Shown here one piece after another: positions 59,199 through 64,000 of a DNA stretch of 64,000 bases; position 1 is the first letter of the stretch; each line of letters starts with the position of its first letter. The DNA comes from Caldicellulosiruptor diazotrophicus. GTDB taxonomy: Bacteria; Bacillota; Thermoanaerobacteria; Caldicellulosiruptorales; Caldicellulosiruptoraceae. Under the pieces are notes generated by a model. The model worked only from the letters and a program-made list of their open reading frames with translations, had not been told where the DNA came from and made no database searches. The position numbers and the translations under genes are program-made. The stretch is taken from NCBI RefSeq assembly GCF_017347585.1, contig NZ_AP024480.1, positions 231,001-295,000 on the forward strand. The letters run 5' to 3'.

Positions 59199-60221
59199 AT
59201 GGCAACAATAAAAGAAATAGCAAAAGAAGCTAATGTCTCACCATCAACTGTTTCGCGGGTTCTTGCAGGCAGTAGCAAAATCAGCCCTGAGACAACCAAG
59301 CGGGTTCTTGAGGCAATAAAAAAGCTTGGTTATGTTCCAAACGCAAATGCAAAAGGGCTGGTTGTAAAAAAATCTTTCACGGTTGGTGTATTTGTGCCGC
59401 GAGAACCCGAGAACGCCTTTTTAAATTCTTTTTTCGACCAGGTGATAACAAGCATATGTGCAGTTGTTAATAACTTTGAGTATGATATTCTGCTTGCACT
59501 ATCAAACCCTGAAAAGGAAAGAGAACTTTTGAAAAGACTTGTTGAGAGTAAAAAGGTTGACGGGTTTGTGCTCCTTTCATCAAGGGAAAAAGACCCTGCA
59601 ATTGAGTATCTAAAGAGTATTGACTTTAAATTTGTAGTGATTGGAAGACCGATTGGCTATGAAAACAGTGTGAACTGGGTGGACAATGACAATGTCAAAG
59701 CAGGGTTTGAAGCCACCGAGTACCTTATAAGGTTGGGACACAGGAAAATTGCATTCATGGGTGGACCAAGTGATTTGGTTGTAACAAGCGACAGATTTTC
59801 AGGCTACAGGAAAGCTCTTGAGAAATATGGTATACAACCAAAAAGTTTATATATAAAATTTGCAAACTATTACAAGAAAAGCTACAGAGAAAATGCATAT
59901 GAGATTTTAAATCAACAAGACAGACCCACCGCCATCGTGTGTATGGATGATCTGGTAGCAATAGAAGTTTTCAAAGTTGCTGAAAATCTGAATCTTAAGG
60001 TGGGAAAAGACCTTTCAGTGATTGCTTTCAACAACTCAAATGTGAGTGAGATATGCCGACCTCCATTAACAACAGTTGACATTAATATTTTTCATCTTGG
60101 TAGACTTGCTGCTGAAGTGTTGATGATGGACTTAAGCGAGTCAACAAAGACATACAGAAGAATAATAGTTCCACATCAGATTGTTGAAAGAGAATCATGC
60201 GGAAAAGTACAAACGTTATAA
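59199..60221 (+). CDS. LacI-family transcriptional regulator of the maltodextrin genes
   Basis: A 340-residue repressor. ATG 59199 follows GAGGA; it is nearly contiguous with glgP. The HTH (TIKEIAKEANVSPSTVSRVL) has the typical hinge VPNANAKGLVVKK. The periplasmic-binding-like domain has VNWVDNDNVKAGFEATEYLI and CMDDLVAIEVFKVAE, and ends GRLAAEVLMMDL. Located between glgP and malE, it probably binds the four TGCAAACGTTTGCA-type operators found here and is released by a maltodextrin or related sugar. Confidence 0.93.
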   Translation: MATIKEIAKEANVSPSTVSRVLAGSSKISPETTKRVLEAIKKLGYVPNANAKGLVVKKSFTVGVFVPREPENAFLNSFFDQVITSICAVVNNFEYDILLALSNPEKERELLKRLVESKKVDGFVLLSSREKDPAIEYLKSIDFKFVVIGRPIGYENSVNWVDNDNVKAGFEATEYLIRLGHRKIAFMGGPSDLVVTSDRFSGYRKALEKYGIQPKSLYIKFANYYKKSYRENAYEILNQQDRPTAIVCMDDLVAIEVFKVAENLNLKVGKDLSVIAFNNSNVSEICRPPLTTVDINIFHLGRLAAEVLMMDLSESTKTYRRIIVPHQIVERESCGKVQTL

Positions 60222-60278
60222 TGATTGCATGAAAAATAGGCTAAATTTATTAACAAAGTGAAAAATTTTTTCTCTCTC

Positions 60279-60327
60279 TTGACTTTTTTTAGAGAGAAAT
60301 ATATAATGTAATTATCAAACGTTTGCA
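60279..60327 (+). promoter_or_regulatory. malE promoter with LacI-type operator
   Basis: TTGACT (60279-60284), a 17-base spacer and TATAAT (60302-60307), then ATCAAACGTTTGCA (60314-60327), a near-perfect palindrome (CAAACGTTTG core) over the start site. Confidence 0.75.
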
Positions 60328-60359
60328 TATCAAATAAATTAAGGGAGGTTGTTTTAATT

Positions 60360-61565
60360 ATGAAAAATCTAAAAAGGTTCTTGACGGTAGCGTTGATAAT
60401 TGCTTTTGTAGCTGTTACGCTGATACCACTGAGCGGAGTATTTGCGACGTCAAAAAAGCAACTTGTTGTCTGGTCACATCTTACTCAAGATGAAGTAAAA
60501 GCTTTGCAACCAATTGCAGATAAGTGGGGAAAAGCAAATGGATACACAGTTAAAGTCATCACAGACCAAGGTTCATTCCAGAGCTTTCAGACAGCTGCAA
60601 TGAGTGGGAAAGGGCCAGACATCATGTTTGGTATTCCACATGACAATCTAGGTGCTTTCTGGAAAGCAAAACTTTTAGAACCAGTTCCGGCAAATCTCAT
60701 TGATAAGAAAAACTTTGTATCAACTGCGCTTGAAGCATGTTCGTTTGAAGGGAAGCTCTATGCTCTTCCAATTGCTATGGAGACATATGCGCTTTTCTAT
60801 AATACCTCAAAAGTGAAAGAGGCTCCAAAGACAATGAGCCAACTCATTACATTAGCTAAAAAAGTTGGATTTATGTACGATGTAAACAACTTCTATTTCA
60901 GCTTTGCATTCATTGCTCAAAACGGCGGATATGTATTCAAAAACAAAGGTGGTTCGCTTGATCCGAACGATATCGGACTTGCAACAAATGGTGCAATAAA
61001 AGGACTTTCATTGATAAGAGATTTTGTTCAGACATATAAATTCATGCCAAAGGATATAAGAGGCGATATTGCAAAAGGTAACTTCCAGAATGGCAAGATT
61101 GCATTTTACATCAGCGGTCCATGGGATGTTCAGGACTTTATAAAGGCAAAAGTACCATTTGCAGTTGCACCTCTGCCAAAGACAGATGATGGAAAACCAA
61201 CACCATCGTTTGTTGGTGTTCAAGCAGCTTTTGTTTCAGCAAAGTCTAAAAACAAAGATGCAGCTTTCAAATTGGCAAAATACTTGCTCGAAAATTCAGC
61301 TTTAACATTATTTAAGGTTGGACATAGAATTCCAGTATTGAATAGCGTTCTTGCAAGCAATGAAGTTAAGTCTGATAAAATAATGAGTGCATTTGCAGAG
61401 CAAGCAAAAGTTGGAATACCTATGCCAAACATCCCTGAGATGTCTGCTGTTTGGACACCGGCTGGTAATGCACTTTCGCTTATTACAACTGGTAAGGCAA
61501 CACCAAAACAAGCAGCAGATGCTATGGTAAAACAGATAAAGCAAGGCATTGCTCAGATGCAGTAA
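60360..61565 (+). CDS. malE: Maltodextrin-binding protein, MalE-like
   Basis: A 401-residue exported protein. GGGAGG precedes the ATG. Residues 1-30 form a signal peptide (FLTVALIIAFVAVTLIPL, GVFAT cleavage). There is no lipobox cysteine, so the usual lipid anchor is not evident. The mature part has the MalE pattern: VVWSHLTQDEVKALQ, GPDIMFGIPHDNLGAFW, LYALPIAMETYALFYNT, ISGPWDVQDF and PNIPEMSAVWTPAGNALSLI. It delivers maltodextrins to malF/malG. It has its own promoter and terminator. Confidence 0.94.
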   Translation: MKNLKRFLTVALIIAFVAVTLIPLSGVFATSKKQLVVWSHLTQDEVKALQPIADKWGKANGYTVKVITDQGSFQSFQTAAMSGKGPDIMFGIPHDNLGAFWKAKLLEPVPANLIDKKNFVSTALEACSFEGKLYALPIAMETYALFYNTSKVKEAPKTMSQLITLAKKVGFMYDVNNFYFSFAFIAQNGGYVFKNKGGSLDPNDIGLATNGAIKGLSLIRDFVQTYKFMPKDIRGDIAKGNFQNGKIAFYISGPWDVQDFIKAKVPFAVAPLPKTDDGKPTPSFVGVQAAFVSAKSKNKDAAFKLAKYLLENSALTLFKVGHRIPVLNSVLASNEVKSDKIMSAFAEQAKVGIPMPNIPEMSAVWTPAGNALSLITTGKATPKQAADAMVKQIKQGIAQMQ

Positions 61566-61605
61566 AGTATGTGCAGCACATTGGAAATTAAGTAACTTAA
61601 AGGTT

Positions 61606-61644
61606 ACAAAAGGGCAGCAGAATTTTTTCTGCTGCCCTTTTTTT
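61606..61644 (+). terminator. Intrinsic terminator after malE
   Basis: AAAGGGCAGCAG / CTGCTGCCCTTT followed by TTTTTC. Confidence 0.9.
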
Positions 61645-61778
61645 CGTAAAAAAGTCCATCTTTACAAAATAAAATTTTATTAAATCTAATATGATGTGTG
61701 ATATAATAAAAGCAAAAATAAAAAATCATTAATAAACATAATAAATATAATGTTTTGTCTGAAAGAGAGTGTTTAAAC

Positions 61779-62840
61779 ATGAAACTTAATATGCAAAAGT
61801 GGCAAGAAAGATTAATTGATGAAGGAAAAAATACCAAAAGAGCTTTTCCAATTTTGAGCTATCCAATTTTGAAATTAATGGACGGTTTTGATGTCAAAGA
61901 TTTAGCTCAAAATGCTTATGTCCATTTTAATGTCTTAAAAGAAATTTGCCAAAACTTTGATATGGTGGCAATTGCAACTGCAATGGACCTTTCAGTTGAG
62001 GCAGAAGAGTTTGGATGCGCTGTTCGGTTTTCTTCAGAGGAGGTTCCATCTGTTATAGAACCTCTTGTTAAAAAGTTGGATGAAGCAGAAAAGCTACAAA
62101 TTCCTGAAATTGGAACAAGGCGGTCAAGAAATGTGATTGAAGTTATAAAAAGATTACAAACCTTAAATATTCAAAAACCCATTCTTGGAACAATGATTGG
62201 TCCTTTTTCTCTTGCTGTGAGACTGTTTGACATGACAGAGCTTATGATAAGTCTTATGCTTGAATCTGAAAAAGTTCATCTGCTTCTTGAAAAGTGCACA
62301 GAATATTTAAGAAGATATGCTAATGCTTTAAAAGTGGCAGGTGCAAATGGGCTTTTAATTGCAGAACCGGCTGCAGGTCTTCTATCACCTCAGCAGTGTT
62401 TAGAGTTTTCATCTCATTACATAAAAGAAATTGTAAAAAGTGTGCAGGATGAAAATTTTTCTGTGTTTCTTCATAACTGTGGCAATACCCAGAACTTGGT
62501 TGAGTCAATGCTTGAGACTGAATGTATGGGATTTCATTTTGGCAACTGTGTTGACCTTTGTAAGATCATAGAAAGGGTTCCACAGAGCAAACTTGTATTT
62601 GGTAACCTTGACCCTGTGGGTGTATTTAGAAATGACTCTGTAGAATGCATTTATCACAAGACTCAGGAGCTTCTTTTCAAGCTAAAAGAGTATTCCAATT
62701 TTGTTATTTCTTCTGGCTGTGACATTCCTTATCATGTTCCAATTGAGAATATAAAAGCATTTTTTGAAGCTGTGGAGGATTTTAACAAGGATTTGGTGAG
62801 ACAAGGGGGAAAAACTGATGGAGAGAATAATAAAGAATAA
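61779..62840 (+). CDS. URO-D/MtaA/CmuA-family methyltransferase-like protein
   Basis: A 353-residue protein starting at ATG 61779 (GAGAG upstream). The family pattern is clear: GTMIGPFSLAVRLFDM, NGLLIAEPAAGLLSPQQCLEF and VFGNLDPVGVF. A zinc-type HXC...C site is visible: FLHNCGNT and, about 75 residues later, SSGCDIPYHVP, the arrangement of MtaA/MtbA corrinoid:coenzyme methyltransferases. So it could move a methyl group from a corrinoid protein to an acceptor. True heme-pathway uroporphyrinogen decarboxylase is unlikely. It is followed by a second related gene overlapping it by 23 bases. Confidence 0.85.
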   Translation: MKLNMQKWQERLIDEGKNTKRAFPILSYPILKLMDGFDVKDLAQNAYVHFNVLKEICQNFDMVAIATAMDLSVEAEEFGCAVRFSSEEVPSVIEPLVKKLDEAEKLQIPEIGTRRSRNVIEVIKRLQTLNIQKPILGTMIGPFSLAVRLFDMTELMISLMLESEKVHLLLEKCTEYLRRYANALKVAGANGLLIAEPAAGLLSPQQCLEFSSHYIKEIVKSVQDENFSVFLHNCGNTQNLVESMLETECMGFHFGNCVDLCKIIERVPQSKLVFGNLDPVGVFRNDSVECIYHKTQELLFKLKEYSNFVISSGCDIPYHVPIENIKAFFEAVEDFNKDLVRQGGKTDGENNKE

Positions 62841-63936
62841 ATTCCTATCAGGCAAATTGACAAATAGAGAAAGGTTTAGAAGAGTTATGCATTATCAAAA
62901 CGTAGATAGAATACCAAATTTTGAGTTTGGCTATTGGAACGAAACACTTCCAACCTGGCATTCTCAAGGTCTTTTGCCAGAGATAGATAATGAAGAAAAG
63001 GCTTATGAATTTTTCGGCATAGACTCTTATAAATATGTTCCAATAAAAAATGGGCTTCTTCCACAATTTGAACAAAAGGTGTTAGAAGAGACCCACGAGT
63101 ACATGATAATAATTGATTCGGAAGGTATAAAGTGTCAAATCTTTAAAAACAGATCATCAACAATCCCTCATTATCTTGAATATCCTATCAAAAATAAAGA
63201 TGATTGGGAAAGGTTTAAAGAGCGCCTTGATCCCGATGACCCTGCAAGATACCCTGAAAACTGGGATGAGATAGTTTCAGAGCTTCAGGAAAGGGACTAT
63301 CCAGTATGCATACACTGTGGAAGCTTGTTAGGAAAACTTCGTGATTGGATGGGATTTGAAAACATTGCACTTGCATTCTACGACATGCCCGATTTGGTGG
63401 ATGAGATGATTGAGTATATGACAGATTTTTCAATAAAACTCATGGAAAAAGCATTGAAAGACGTTGAGGTAGATTTTGCTCTTGGATGGGAAGATATTGC
63501 CTTTAACAATGGACCAATTATATCCCCGCAGATGTTTAAAGAGTTTTTATTGCCCAGATACAAGAGGATAGCAGATTTTTTGCACAAACATGGAGTGGAT
63601 ATAATTGGCACTGACTGTGATGGTAACATCATGCCAATTGTTGAACTTTGGCTGGAAGCAGGGTATAATCTGATGTTTCCTGTGGAGGTACATGCTGGCA
63701 CAGACCCAGTGGTGCTGAAAAAACTTTACGGAGATAGTATAAGGCTTATGGGTGGTGTTGACAAAACAAAACTTCAAGGTTCAAAAGAGGATATACTAAA
63801 AGAGCTAAAAAGACTTGAAAAGGTGGTGGAACAAGGCGGTTTTATACCCCATGTTGACCACAGGTGTCCCCCAGATGTGCCGTATGAGAATTACCTTTAT
63901 TATTTAGAAAACAAAAAGGCTATGCTGGGGTATTGA
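62818..63936 (+). CDS. Second URO-D-family protein
   Basis: A 372-residue protein, ATG 62818 with AAGGGGG eight bases before, translationally coupled to the previous gene. It has TNRERFRRVMHYQNVDRIPNF at the start, as in many clostridial URO-D-like proteins near sugar genes, GIDSYKYVPIKNG, FALGWEDIAFNNGP, GTDCDGNI and a C-terminal HVDHRCPPDVPYENYLYY. It lacks the HXC...C zinc site of its neighbour and has GTDCDG and DHRC cysteines instead. The function is unknown. After its stop at 63936 the last 64 bases of the window show nothing identifiable. Confidence 0.85.
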   Translation: MERIIKNKFLSGKLTNRERFRRVMHYQNVDRIPNFEFGYWNETLPTWHSQGLLPEIDNEEKAYEFFGIDSYKYVPIKNGLLPQFEQKVLEETHEYMIIIDSEGIKCQIFKNRSSTIPHYLEYPIKNKDDWERFKERLDPDDPARYPENWDEIVSELQERDYPVCIHCGSLLGKLRDWMGFENIALAFYDMPDLVDEMIEYMTDFSIKLMEKALKDVEVDFALGWEDIAFNNGPIISPQMFKEFLLPRYKRIADFLHKHGVDIIGTDCDGNIMPIVELWLEAGYNLMFPVEVHAGTDPVVLKKLYGDSIRLMGGVDKTKLQGSKEDILKELKRLEKVVEQGGFIPHVDHRCPPDVPYENYLYYLENKKAMLGY

Positions 63937-64000
63937 AAACAGCTCTCTTGCTATTTCGAAGTTTCATAATATATATCTTCAGAAAGAGCCTGATTACAAG

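Noticed and set aside
61220..61549. Two overlapping minus-strand frames in malE.
   Set aside because: Shadows of the binding-protein gene; no start site and no family pattern.
61779..62840. Calling the first URO-D-like protein a heme-pathway uroporphyrinogen decarboxylase.
   Set aside because: No other heme-pathway gene is near, and the HXC...C zinc site points to the MtaA/CmuA methyltransferase branch.

Overview
The window looks like a chromosomal segment of a low-GC, saccharolytic, probably thermophilic anaerobic Firmicute. The mix of ABC sugar importers without their own ATPases, many intracellular carbohydrate enzymes, a two-gene minimal SUF system and an AT-rich background fits Caldicellulosiruptor best. 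That genus assignment is inferred from gene content and style, not from any search.

Layout. 1-7.4 kb: the end of an operon with a sugar isomerase/epimerase and a Gfo/Idh/MocA dehydrogenase, convergent with a minus-strand operon holding an LplA/LplB/YtcP-type oligosaccharide importer, a second isomerase and a ferredoxin-fused aldo/keto reductase. A membrane-anchored AraC regulator is divergent from it. 10-20 kb: a divergent transketolase-like enzyme, an AEC carrier, an MFS carrier, a CE12-type esterase, then glmM and glmS with a glmS ribozyme between them. 20-24 kb: an HxlR/flavoprotein divergent pair with an operator, a HigB-HigA-SecB-like toxin-antitoxin-chaperone cassette, and dinB with its DUF6504 partner. 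24-31 kb: a YknW/YknX/YknZ-like efflux set without its ATPase, SmsCB (minimal SUF), a cyclic-di-AMP receptor and a thioredoxin-reductase-like flavoprotein. 32-38 kb: an FmdB-type zinc ribbon, a Fur-box-controlled FTR1 permease, spoIVA, a secreted phosphodiester glycosidase and a TtcA-like PP-loop enzyme. 38.6-41 kb: five tRNA genes (Pro, Tyr, Thr, Lys, Arg) followed by a decayed accessory patch with an integrase remnant, a Uma2 protein, an HTH stub, a possible small RNA and a coding remnant. 41-49 kb: splB with a phosphorylase-like partner, a secreted GH13 amylase, a deletion scar joining two broken genes, a second Gfo/Idh dehydrogenase and spmAB. 49-54 kb: an operon of a class II aldolase, a GH106-like glycosidase and a corrinoid protein. 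54-61.6 kb: a maltodextrin locus (GH13, malF, malG, alpha-glucan phosphorylase, lacI, malE). 61.8-63.9 kb: two URO-D/MtaA-type proteins.

How it works together. A near-palindromic LacI-type operator (core TGCAAACGTTTGCA) sits on sigma-A promoters in front of the secreted amylase, the intracellular GH13 enzyme, malF and malE. This suggests one local LacI regulon: starch is cut outside, maltodextrins are imported, trimmed and phosphorolysed. The corrinoid protein inside a glycosidase/aldolase operon, together with the MtaA-like URO-D proteins, raises the possibility of corrinoid-dependent demethylation of methylated sugars, which is a hypothesis only. Sporulation-lineage genes (spoIVA, spmA, spmB, splB) are intact.

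Limits: all assignments are from reading translations and motifs by eye. No alignment, profile search or structure prediction was run.
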